NCBI GenBank assembly: GCA_938038035.1
Contig: CALHQV010000016.1
Location: forward strand, 1 to 10,594
DNA: 10,594 nt
From: an uncultured Gemella sp.
GTDB taxonomy: Bacteria; Bacillota; Bacilli; Staphylococcales; Gemellaceae
Reading direction: 5' to 3'
This document shows positions 1-6,351 of the stretch, piece after piece. Under the pieces are notes generated by a model, which was not told where the DNA came from, did not search any database, and saw nothing but the letters and a program-made list of their open reading frames with translations. A program made the translations under genes and the position numbers. Position 1 is the first letter of the stretch. Every line of letters begins with the position of its first letter.

Positions 1-957
1 GCAATGAGTGCTCTGTTATCAGAGTTTGGGGCGATAGCGTTAATTAATAAAATATTTGCACCGCTTATGAAACCTCTTTGGGGAATGCCTGGGGCCAGTG
101 TAACTGGAGCAGTAGCGACGTATTTATCAGATAACCCAGCAATTATTCCATTCTCGAAAGATAAACGTTTTATAGCGTTCTTCAAAAAATACCAAGTTCC
201 AGCGTTATGTAACTTAGGGACAGCATTCGGTATGGGGCTTATTGTAACGATGTTTATGATGGGACAAGGAGCTGGTTTTGTAAAAGCAGCGATTATTGGG
301 AATGTTGGAGCTATTATAGGTAGTATAATAAGTGTGCGTCTAATGTTAAGACAAACTAAGAAATACTACGGAGATGAAGCTGAAGATCCAGTTGTAGATG
401 CTGAAGTTGAAGGTCAATCACTGGATAAAGTTAGAATCGTACGTGATGGGAATCTATTCCAACGTACCCTAGATACTATCTTAGAAGGTGGTAAAGTAGG
501 GGTAGAAATGGGTATGGCTATTATTCCAGGAGTGCTTATCGTTTGTACCTTTGTAATGATGCTAACATTCAAAATGCCAGCAGGAGGATATACTGGAGCA
601 GCCTATGAAGGAGTTGGATTCCTACCTTGGTTAGGTGAAAAATTAAAATTTATTCTTGAACCACTATTTGGATTCCATTCTGCTGAGGCGATTGCCTTCC
701 CGATTACGGCGTTAGGAGCTGTAGGAGGAGCAATTTCGTTAGTGCCAGAATTCCTAAGAAGTGGTCTTATTGGACCAAATGATATCGCAGTATTTACAGC
801 GATGGGAATGTGCTGGAGTGGATATTTAAGTACACACATCGGTATGATGGATGCACTTGGAGTTAGAAAATTATCTTCAAAAGCCATTCTTTCTCACACA
901 ATAGGTGGTATAGTCGCGGGTATTGTAGCCCACTATTTATTTGTACTACTAGGATAA
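1..957 (+). CDS. Nucleoside-recognition (Gate) type membrane protein, 5' end outside window
   Basis: A very hydrophobic protein, probably a multi-pass inner-membrane transporter-like protein. Using the Met at base 4 as residue 1, membrane segments are seen near residues 66-90, 92-115, 165-189, 226-250, 260-284 and 294-316. A charged cytoplasmic-looking insert (about 117-155, with a DEAEDPVVDAEVE stretch) separates two halves. Each half carries a Gate-like small-residue motif: a GASVTGAVATYLSDNPAIIPF-type stretch cut at residues 30-50, and PITALGAVGGAISLVPEF at 233-250. The frame is open to base 1 and no ribosome binding site can be seen, so the gene very likely begins upstream and the Met at base 4 need not be the start. 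The gene ends in two TAA codons in tandem, followed by a terminator. The Gate assignment rests on motif recognition, and no substrate can be named. Any membrane protein with repeated glycine-rich helices is an alternative. Confidence 0.6.
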   Translation, partial: AMSALLSEFGAIALINKIFAPLMKPLWGMPGASVTGAVATYLSDNPAIIPFSKDKRFIAFFKKYQVPALCNLGTAFGMGLIVTMFMMGQGAGFVKAAIIGNVGAIIGSIISVRLMLRQTKKYYGDEAEDPVVDAEVEGQSLDKVRIVRDGNLFQRTLDTILEGGKVGVEMGMAIIPGVLIVCTFVMMLTFKMPAGGYTGAAYEGVGFLPWLGEKLKFILEPLFGFHSAEAIAFPITALGAVGGAISLVPEFLRSGLIGPNDIAVFTAMGMCWSGYLSTHIGMMDALGVRKLSSKAILSHTIGGIVAGIVAHYLFVLLG

Positions 958-966
958 TAAAATTAT

Positions 967-1000
967 AAAAGGCGTAGCTTTCAAAGTTACGTCTTTTTAT
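967..1000 (+). terminator. Rho-independent terminator after the Gate-type gene
   Basis: The arm AAAAGGCGTAGC (967-978) pairs with GTTACGTCTTTT (986-997) through two G-U pairs around a 7-base loop, and a T-rich run follows directly. It starts ten bases after the stop codon and separates this gene from the next unit. Confidence 0.8.
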
Positions 1001-1077
1001 TATTGTAGAATTTTAGAAATCTATTGAAATTTTTATTTAAAAAACTATTGATGGATGCTATTAATTTTAATGATTCC

Positions 1078-1106
1078 TTGAAGAGAAGTGCGGGAAGTAG
1101 TATAAT
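1078..1106 (+). promoter_or_regulatory. Sigma-A type promoter for the yeiH-like gene
   Basis: TTGAAG (1078-1083), a 17-base spacer, and a perfect TATAAT (1101-1106). Transcription would start near 1113, giving a leader of about 43 bases before the ATG at 1156. Because it lies downstream of the in-frame TTG at 1024, it argues that the longer reading frame is not the translated one. Confidence 0.7.
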
Positions 1107-1155
1107 TAAACTATATGTACTTTTTGACAAATATTATAAAAAGGGGAAATCTTTT

Positions 1156-2142
1156 ATGGAAAGATTTAAGAGTGTTAATTTTTATTATACCTTAGGTATA
1201 ATGTTGGTTATTTCGTTAGCTGCGAAATATCTTGCGCAAGTACCAGCGTTAAAACTTTTTGGACACCTAGTAATTGCGCTTGTTATTGGTATGGCGTTAC
1301 AAACGTCGAAAGGATTGAAAGAGCAAGTTAAGGCGGATATTCCGTTTATAAGTAATAAGTTCTTACGCCTTGGGATAATTTTACTAGGATTTAAGCTAGC
1401 GTTGGATAGACTTTTAGCTGAAGGAAAGAAAACATTAGTCGTTGCCTTCTTTATTGTGTTATTCATGATAACTTTAACTTATTTTATGTGCCGCGCGTTT
1501 AAAGTAGATCATGAACTTGCCTTACTTTCTTCATGTGGTTGTGGTATCTGCGGTGCTGCGGCGGTTATGGGGGTAAGTGGTCAACTACGTGCGAAAACCG
1601 ATAACAGTGTTCTTGCTGTTGCGGTAGTTGCGATACTTGGTACAGTATTTACCTTGATAGAAGTAACCTTGCAACCTTATTTAGGTCTTGATGCGTACAA
1701 CTACGGAGTATTTACTGGAGGAAGTCTTCATGAAATAGCCCACGCAGTTGCGGCAGGAGGTGCAGGAGGTCAAGTAGCTCTTGATGCTGCGATTCTTACT
1801 AAGTTATCACGTGTTCTTATGCTTATCGTTGTGGCAGGTGTGCTGATTGTAGTTAATAAAAAAACTCAAGATGAAACGAAAGGTAAAGTTCCGATGCCGT
1901 ACTTTATTCTAGGATTTATCTTTATGAGTATTTTAGGAAGTTATGTTACTTTCCTAAAACCATTAGTACCTTTCTTTGTTGATGCAGCGTATATCTTCTT
2001 AGGTATGGCAATGGCAGCTCTTGGTATGAGTGTTAACTTTAAAGTAATTAAAGAACGTGGTGTGCGAGTATTCACAGCGTGTTTCTTATCATCAGTAATA
2101 TTGATGATAGTTTGCTACGTAGTTGCTAGATTTATTTTCTAA
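1156..2142 (+). CDS. YeiH/UPF0324 family membrane protein (putative sulfate-exporter family)
   Basis: A 328-residue polytopic membrane protein of the UPF0324 (Cons_hypoth698, YeiH) family, which has about ten membrane helices and is often named a putative sulfate exporter; the substrate is not firmly established. Family hallmarks visible are LRLGIILLGFKL in the N-terminal third, the cysteine motif CGCGICG (residues 127-133), the histidine motif GGSLHEIAHAVAAG (His192 and His196), TKLSRVLML, and the terminal AMAALGMSVNFK. The frame is open back to a TTG at 1024, but the ATG at 1156 is chosen. It has an AAGGGG ribosome binding site just upstream, it yields the usual family length, and a strong promoter sits between the two candidates. 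No terminator separates it from fabK 72 bases downstream, so the two may be co-transcribed. The family call is secure; the transport role is only inferred. Confidence 0.85.
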   Translation: MERFKSVNFYYTLGIMLVISLAAKYLAQVPALKLFGHLVIALVIGMALQTSKGLKEQVKADIPFISNKFLRLGIILLGFKLALDRLLAEGKKTLVVAFFIVLFMITLTYFMCRAFKVDHELALLSSCGCGICGAAAVMGVSGQLRAKTDNSVLAVAVVAILGTVFTLIEVTLQPYLGLDAYNYGVFTGGSLHEIAHAVAAGGAGGQVALDAAILTKLSRVLMLIVVAGVLIVVNKKTQDETKGKVPMPYFILGFIFMSILGSYVTFLKPLVPFFVDAAYIFLGMAMAALGMSVNFKVIKERGVRVFTACFLSSVILMIVCYVVARFIF

Positions 2143-2214
2143 TATGATGATTAAGAGTGCTTTTTAGGAAGCATAGCTAGGACATAATAAAAAAATCGAT
2201 AGAGGAGAATAGTT

Positions 2215-3141
2215 ATGACAATTACTAACCTTTTAGGGATAAAGTATCCAATTTTTCAAGGAGCTATGGCACAAATAGCCAGACATGAACTTGTTTCAGC
2301 GGTGTCTAATGCAGGAGCGCTAGGAATACTGGCTTCAGGAGGAGTGAGTCCTGAAGAACTACGTAAAGAGATTCAACAGTGTAAAGAACTTACCGATAAG
2401 CCTTTTGCGGTTAATCTAATGCTGATGATGCCGAATATCGATGAAATAATCGCTGTTGTTATTGAAGAAGGTGTTAAAATCGTCACAACAGGGGCGGGAA
2501 CACCTAGAAAATTCATGCCACGCTTAAAAGAAGCGAGGATAAAAGTTATTCCAGTTATTCCTTCTGTGAAAGCTGCGGTAAAAATGGAAGAGTTAGGCTG
2601 TGACGCTGTTGTTGTCGAAGGTATGGAAGCTGGAGGACACGTTGGGACTAGTACTACTATGGCGCTATTACCTCAGGTAACAAGTGCGGTGAATATTCCT
2701 GTAATTGCGGCTGGGGGTATAGCTGATGGACGTGGAATGGCTGCAGCATACTGCTTAGGAGCGAGTGGAGTTCAGATGGGAACCGTATTCTTAGCTTCAG
2801 AAGAATGTCCAGTGACAGATGCATATAAAAATATGATCTTAGAAGCCGTCGATACATCTACTACATTAACTGGAGAAAAATTCGGAGCGCCTGTGCGTGG
2901 TATTAAAAATGAACTTACAAAGAAATATCATGAACTAGAAGAACAATCTTCAACTCTTATGGAATTAGAAGAGTTAACGCTTGGATCATTAAGACGTGCT
3001 GTTTACTATGGTGATGTAGAAAACGGATCTGTTATGGCAGGTCAAATAGCGGGATTAGTGACTGAAATTCGCCCTGTTAGGAACATAATAGAAGATGTTA
3101 TAAAAGAAGCACGAGAAGTGTTGAAACGAACAGAAATATAG
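2215..3141 (+). CDS. fabK: Enoyl-[acyl-carrier-protein] reductase II, FMN-dependent
   Basis: A 308-residue TIM-barrel flavoprotein of the nitronate monooxygenase / FabK family. FabK reduces trans-2-enoyl-ACP using NAD(P)H and FMN, the last step of each fatty-acid elongation round, in the cytoplasm. The sequence closely follows streptococcal FabK as I recall it: YPIFQGAMA at 11-19, PFAVNLMLM at 63-71, VTTGAGTP at 90-97, EGMEAGGHVG at 135-144 with the His (142) matching the catalytic histidine, IPVIAAGGIADG at 161-172, LGASGVQMGTVF at 181-192, and GSVMAGQIAGLV at 271-282. Nitronate monooxygenases share the fold, but the EGMEAGGH and SVMAGQIAGL blocks favour FabK. AGAGGAGA lies 6 bases before the ATG. 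No other fatty-acid synthesis gene is nearby, so it is not in a visible fab cluster. A strong terminator follows. Confidence 0.88.
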   Translation: MTITNLLGIKYPIFQGAMAQIARHELVSAVSNAGALGILASGGVSPEELRKEIQQCKELTDKPFAVNLMLMMPNIDEIIAVVIEEGVKIVTTGAGTPRKFMPRLKEARIKVIPVIPSVKAAVKMEELGCDAVVVEGMEAGGHVGTSTTMALLPQVTSAVNIPVIAAGGIADGRGMAAAYCLGASGVQMGTVFLASEECPVTDAYKNMILEAVDTSTTLTGEKFGAPVRGIKNELTKKYHELEEQSSTLMELEELTLGSLRRAVYYGDVENGSVMAGQIAGLVTEIRPVRNIIEDVIKEAREVLKRTEI

Positions 3142-3151
3142 AATATAACGG

Positions 3152-3191
3152 AAACCTTAGGTATTGAAAAAGTACCTAGGGTTTATTTTTT
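3152..3191 (+). terminator. Rho-independent terminator after fabK
   Basis: A 12-base stem (AAACCTTAGGTA at 3152-3163 with TACCTAGGGTTT at 3173-3184, one G-U pair), a 9-base loop, then TATTTTTT. It starts ten bases after the fabK stop. Confidence 0.9.
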
Positions 3192-3231
3192 GAAGAAGTG
3201 ATCTGCTCGATAGAAAGTATAATGTGAAATT

Positions 3232-3257
3232 AACCTTTATTTGAATTTCTAAAGGTT
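3232..3257. promoter_or_regulatory. Perfect 8-base inverted repeat, possible operator
   Basis: AACCTTTA (3232-3239) and TAAAGGTT (3250-3257) are exact inverted repeats around 10 A/T-rich bases. No T-run follows, so it is not a terminator. It lies about 30 bases upstream of the DUF805 promoter, and a further AACC-A-GGTT occurs at 3274-3282. A regulator binding site is plausible but unproven. Confidence 0.3.
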
Positions 3258-3287
3258 GTAAAATTACAGAGAATAACCAGGTTTCAA

Positions 3288-3316
3288 TTGACTATAGTTA
3301 CTCTTTATTATATTAT
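3288..3316 (+). promoter_or_regulatory. Sigma-A type promoter for the DUF805 gene
   Basis: TTGACT (3288-3293), a 17-base spacer, and TATTAT (3311-3316). This would give a leader of about 30 bases carrying a perfect AGGAGG (3344-3349) placed 5 bases before the ATG. Confidence 0.7.
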
Positions 3317-3354
3317 AGTTATATAATTTATCTTTATTACAATAGGAGGGTTTT

Positions 3355-4713
3355 ATGATAGACCAAAGACGTAAACATGTTACTTATGGTTCTTCTTTTA
3401 AAGACTTCTTTAAAGGGTTCGTGGACTTTACAGGGTATACATCTATATCTGGACACTGGTTCCCTGTAGGGAGTATTTTAGGAGGGCTTATCTTACTAAC
3501 AGTTATAGTATTCCAAGGTATATTTTCTTCATTTACTAGTATTGGTAGAAAATCAAGCAGTAGTGCAGACTACCTATTAGGTGGAGGAGCGTTAAGTGAT
3601 GGAGTATCTACGCTTCAAACAGGATTAGCATTTGGAATATTTATTATTATAGCTGGACTTATTTTAATTTTACCTCTAACTGCAAGTTTCGCAAGAAGAC
3701 TACGTGATGTAGGTTTTGCAACATGGGGAATTGTTATTTTAATAGCTTTATATTACATTTTAAGTTATTTCTCAGTGTATTTATTAACTCCGGTTTATGC
3801 TATTGTATTCTTCTTTGTGTTAATGTCACTACCATCAAACGCGGTAGAGACTAACTCAAACAGTGAGTTTGCTAGATTCTTCTTAAGACAAACACCGCAA
3901 GCTCAACAATACTATAGTCAATTTGCAAATCCATTTGGACAACCAGTTCAATACGATCAATTCGGTAATCCAATTCCGAATCAACCGCAATTTAACAATG
4001 GTATGAATCAAGGATTCCAAGGACAACCACAAGGGTTCAATCCAAACGCACCACAAGGACGTCCACAACAAGGATTCCAAGGTCAAGCGCCACAAGGATT
4101 TAATCCAAACGCACCACAAGGACGTCCACAACAAGGATTCCAAGGGCAACCGCAAGGATTCAATCCGAATGCGCAACACGGAGGACAACCACAAGGGTTT
4201 AATCCGAACCCGCAACACGGAGGACAACCGCAAGGATTCAATCCAAACGTACAACACGGAGGACAACCACAAGGATTTAATCCAAATGCGCAACACGGAG
4301 GACAACCACAAGGGTTCAATCCAAATGCACAACATGGAGGACAACCACAAGGGTTTAATCCAAATGCGCAACATGGAGGACAACCACAAGGGTTCAATCC
4401 AAACGCGCAACATGGAGGACAACCACAAGGGTTTAATCAAAATGCACAACATGGAGTACAGGAACAACCTGTTGTGAATGGAGTTCAAGAAGAACAACCA
4501 GTGCAAGAACCACAAGAAGTGCATGTTGCACCAGAACAACATGTAGAGGTAGCACCGCAAGTCGAAACTGTGCCAGCAGTAGAAACTCCAGCTCCTCAAG
4601 TTGAAGAAACTCATCAAGCAGAAACTGTAGCAGTTGCTGGTGGAGCAAGAAGCAGAAGACTTCAAAAGTTAAACAGAGCTGAAGAAGAAGTAGCTTTCAA
4701 AAAAAGAAGATAA
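3355..4713 (+). CDS. DUF805 membrane protein with Q/G/P tandem-repeat tail
   Basis: A 452-residue protein in three parts. Residues about 20-165 form a DUF805 domain with hydrophobic helices near 38-60, 88-112, 121-141 and 143-160. They include the family's conserved basic loop, seen as ARRLRDVGFATWG at 113-125. Residues 166-222 are a Q/N-rich linker. Residues 223-367 are tandem repeats built on the core QPQGFNPN: first one 20-residue and one 21-residue unit, then eight 13-residue units. Residues 368-452 are rich in Q, E, V and P and end in a basic KKRR tail. There is no LPXTG sorting signal and no N-terminal signal peptide, so the first helix probably anchors it. DUF805 has no established biochemical function. 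The tail is probably disordered; which side of the membrane it lies on cannot be told. It is a single-gene unit with its own promoter and terminator. Confidence 0.88.
   Translation: MIDQRRKHVTYGSSFKDFFKGFVDFTGYTSISGHWFPVGSILGGLILLTVIVFQGIFSSFTSIGRKSSSSADYLLGGGALSDGVSTLQTGLAFGIFIIIAGLILILPLTASFARRLRDVGFATWGIVILIALYYILSYFSVYLLTPVYAIVFFFVLMSLPSNAVETNSNSEFARFFLRQTPQAQQYYSQFANPFGQPVQYDQFGNPIPNQPQFNNGMNQGFQGQPQGFNPNAPQGRPQQGFQGQAPQGFNPNAPQGRPQQGFQGQPQGFNPNAQHGGQPQGFNPNPQHGGQPQGFNPNVQHGGQPQGFNPNAQHGGQPQGFNPNAQHGGQPQGFNPNAQHGGQPQGFNPNAQHGGQPQGFNQNAQHGVQEQPVVNGVQEEQPVQEPQEVHVAPEQHVEVAPQVETVPAVETPAPQVEETHQAETVAVAGGARSRRLQKLNRAEEEVAFKKRR
4021..4143 (+). repeat. Two long tandem units (60 and 63 bases) inside the DUF805 gene
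   Basis: The two units code for GQPQGFNPNAPQGRPQQGFQ (20 residues) and the same sequence with an extra Ala after GQ (21 residues). They share the QPQGFNPN core with the short units that follow but carry an additional PQGRPQQGFQ segment, which suggests that the short array arose from, or was trimmed out of, this longer unit. Confidence 0.9.
4144..4455 (+). repeat. Eight tandem 39-base repeats (13-residue GQPQGFNPNAQHG)
   Basis: Eight in-frame units of exactly 39 bases begin at 4144, 4183, 4222, 4261, 4300, 4339, 4378 and 4417. Protein changes are few: the Ala is Pro in unit 2 and Val in unit 3, and the second Pro is Gln in unit 8. Base changes are mostly synonymous and partly zoned: His is CAC in units 1-4 and CAT in units 5-8. 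The unit length is a multiple of three, so gain or loss of units would keep the frame. The array also leaves other frames open on both strands; those frames are by-products. Confidence 0.95.
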
Positions 4714-4738
4714 TTAATAAGATGACTTATTAGATAGA

Positions 4739-4773
4739 AAAAAAGGTTCAGGTATAAAACTTGAACCTTTTTT
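4739..4773. terminator. Terminator after the DUF805 gene
   Basis: AAAAAAGGTTCA (4739-4750) pairs with TGAACCTTTTTT (4762-4773). Two more pairs, G4751-T4761 (wobble) and G4752-C4760, close a 7-base loop. The A-run before and T-run after the stem could make it work on both strands, although no gene on the minus strand needs it here. Confidence 0.85.
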
Positions 4774-4817
4774 CATTGAAGTAATTTGAAATATAGGTTT
4801 AAAAATTATAGTTTTAA

Positions 4818-4843
4818 ATCTTGAAACTCTCTGAGTTTAAGAT
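4818..4843. other. Imperfect inverted repeat upstream of the ATPase promoter
   Basis: ATCTT-G-AAACTC (4818-4829) pairs with GAGTTTAAGAT (4833-4843) around a TCT loop, with a single bulged G. This gives 11 base pairs. The sequence after it is only moderately T-rich, so terminator function is doubtful. It lies about 20 bases before the -35 box of the next gene. Confidence 0.4.
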
Positions 4844-4864
4844 AGTTCTTATTACTTTTCACAT

Positions 4865-4893
4865 TTGATAATTTTACTACTTTAAAGTATAAT
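4865..4893 (+). promoter_or_regulatory. Sigma-A type promoter for the ATPase gene, embedded in the flanking repeat
   Basis: TTGATA (4865-4870), a 17-base spacer and a perfect TATAAT (4888-4893). The -10 box lies in the centre of the palindromic repeat 4868-4910, so a protein bound to the palindrome would block it. The predicted start near 4900 leaves a leader of about 40 bases. Confidence 0.7.
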
Positions 4894-4910
4894 ACTTATG
4901 AGTAGTAAAA
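4868..4910. repeat. Upstream copy of the 43-base palindromic repeat flanking the ATPase gene
   Basis: It matches 6309-6351 at 41 of 43 positions (differences at 4897 and 4899). Outer arms TTTTACTACT (4872-4881) and AGTAGTAAAA (4901-4910) are exact inverted repeats. Nested inside are AAGTAT-A-ATACTT (4885-4897) and the perfect palindrome ACTTTAAAGT. It carries the -10 box of the ATPase gene. Confidence 0.93.
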
Positions 4911-4941
4911 ATATCGAATAAAAGAAAAAGAAGGTGGATTT

Positions 4942-6312
4942 ATGTTTTTAGGAAGAGAAAAAGAGTTGAGTTCTTTAGAACAAATGTATAATAAAGATGG
5001 ATTTCAGATGGCTGTTGTCTATGGGAGACGTCGTATAGGGAAGACATTTTTACTAACTGAATTTGTAAAAGACAAAAATTCATTATATTTACCTGCTGAA
5101 GAAGTGAATGATCTATTGAATCTCCAGAAGTTTTCTAAAATTCTAGGTGAAAAAATTGGATTAAAAAACTTCCCGAATATAGAGAATTGGAATAATTTCT
5201 TTAGTTTGATAAAAGAAAAGTTTGGAAATGATAAGTTGGTATTGATTATTGATGAATATCCGTATGTAGCAACAGCGAATAAATCTCTAAATTCGATATT
5301 GCAACACGTAATAGATCACGAATTGAAGGACACTAATATTTTTCTAATCCTTTGTGGTTCATCTATGAGTTTTATGGAAAATCAGGTTTTAGGTGAGAAA
5401 AGTCCTTTGTTCGGGCGTCGAACAGGTCAACTTAAGGTTAATCCATTAGATTACTATGATTCTGCAAAGTTCTATCCGAATGTTGGTAATGAAGATAAGG
5501 TTAAATACTATGCTTGTGTTGGTGGAACACCGTATTATCTATCTTTAATAGATGAGAAATTATCATTTGAAGAAAATATAAAAGAGTTGTATTTTGGTAT
5601 TAATGGATACTTGAATAATGAAGGTGTTCTTCTTATGAAGCAAGAATTCAGAGAACCTGCGAATTATAATGCAGTATTACAGGCGATAGCTAGTGGTTCG
5701 AATACATTAGGAGAAATCGTTAGTTATACAAAACTTGAAAGTAATATAGTTTCCAAGTATCTATTAGTTTTACAAGATTTGAATTATATAGAAAGAGTAA
5801 TTCCTTTCGGAGCTAATTCCTTAAAAGGGAAAACTAGTCGTTATATTATTACTGAAAATTTCTTAGTGTTTTGGTATCGTTATGTGTTTTCTGTAAGAGG
5901 AGAAATAGAGCGAGGATATGGAGAAATCTATGCGGAAGTGGCGTTAAGTGATTTACCAAACTTTATAGGACCTATTTTTGAAGAAATTTCAAGACAGTAT
6001 TTACGTAGGGTGAATATAAAAAAAGAACTACCTTTCATCGCGAAAACCTTTGGACGTTGGTGGGGTAAAGATAAAAAAGGGAATGTTCAAGAAGTTGATG
6101 TTGTAGTAGATTCTATTCTTGATAAGAAGATGATAGTAGGAGAATGTAAGTGGCGTGAATCTATTAAATTGTCAAAAACTATAGATTTACTATCTCAAAG
6201 AGCAGAGATTTTTGATAAATATACCACTTATAAATATTTGTTTGTAAAAAATAATGATATTTCTGCACAAGAGGATATAGTTGTAGTTACATTAGATGAA
6301 TTCTATAAATAA
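4942..6312 (+). CDS. Archaeal-type P-loop ATPase with C-terminal DUF234 (PD-(D/E)XK-like) domain
   Basis: A 456-residue protein of the archaeal-ATPase / DUF234 class. After an N-terminal FLGREKEL box (residues 2-9) comes a Walker A GRRRIGKT (28-35), a Walker B LVLIIDEYP (99-107, Asp104-Glu105), and a sensor-like FLILCGSSMSFM (134-145). Around 240-300 lies a winged-helix-like section. The C-terminal DUF234 part holds IFEEISRQYLRR (345-356), GRWWGKDKKGNVQEVDVVV (371-389) and GECKW (400-404). Asp386 followed by Glu401-x-Lys403 fits a PD-(D/E)XK nuclease core. Such proteins are common in archaea and scattered in anaerobic bacteria, usually as solitary genes, and their role is unknown; defence or mobile-element functions have been considered. 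AAGGTGG precedes the ATG. It has its own promoter and is bracketed by a 43-base repeat. No partner gene is adjacent. The domain call is firm; any function is inference. Confidence 0.88.
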   Translation: MFLGREKELSSLEQMYNKDGFQMAVVYGRRRIGKTFLLTEFVKDKNSLYLPAEEVNDLLNLQKFSKILGEKIGLKNFPNIENWNNFFSLIKEKFGNDKLVLIIDEYPYVATANKSLNSILQHVIDHELKDTNIFLILCGSSMSFMENQVLGEKSPLFGRRTGQLKVNPLDYYDSAKFYPNVGNEDKVKYYACVGGTPYYLSLIDEKLSFEENIKELYFGINGYLNNEGVLLMKQEFREPANYNAVLQAIASGSNTLGEIVSYTKLESNIVSKYLLVLQDLNYIERVIPFGANSLKGKTSRYIITENFLVFWYRYVFSVRGEIERGYGEIYAEVALSDLPNFIGPIFEEISRQYLRRVNIKKELPFIAKTFGRWWGKDKKGNVQEVDVVVDSILDKKMIVGECKWRESIKLSKTIDLLSQRAEIFDKYTTYKYLFVKNNDISAQEDIVVVTLDEFYK

Positions 6313-6351
6313 TTTTACTACTTTAAAGTATAATACTCAGGAGTAGTAAAA
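6309..6351. repeat. Downstream copy of the 43-base palindromic repeat
   Basis: It starts inside the last sense codon of the ATPase gene, so the TAA stop is part of the repeat. The outer arms TTTTACTACT (6313-6322) and AGTAGTAAAA (6342-6351) and the central TATAAT (6329-6334) are intact. The -35 position is poorer than in the upstream copy (TAAATA at 6306-6311), so promoter activity would be weaker. In the ATPase transcript it would fold into a 10-base-pair hairpin. Confidence 0.93.

Noticed and set aside
2158..2173. Hairpin TGCTT/AAGCA between the yeiH-like gene and fabK
   Set aside because: Only five base pairs and no T-run follows, so it does not qualify as a terminator. A CATAAT at 2184-2189 was also considered as a fabK promoter but lacks a -35 box.
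4144..4455. Tandem array as a CRISPR
   Set aside because: Units are contiguous without unique spacers and code in frame for a protein repeat.
4169..4477. Second + strand open frame of 102 codons inside the repeat array
   Set aside because: It is the same periodicity effect, entirely inside the DUF805 gene in another frame.
3883..4665. Long open frame on the minus strand (260 codons) and a cysteine-rich one (4083-4397) through the DUF805 repeat array
   Set aside because: The 39-base repeat has no stop codon in several frames, so long opposite-strand frames arise by periodicity. There is no ribosome binding site or family resemblance, and the + frame is a clear gene.
4898..4921. Seven-codon mini-ORF (ATG AGT AGT AAA ...) in the upstream repeat copy, as a possible leader peptide
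   Set aside because: It begins at about the predicted transcript start, so there is no room for a ribosome binding site, and the ATG is lost in the downstream copy.
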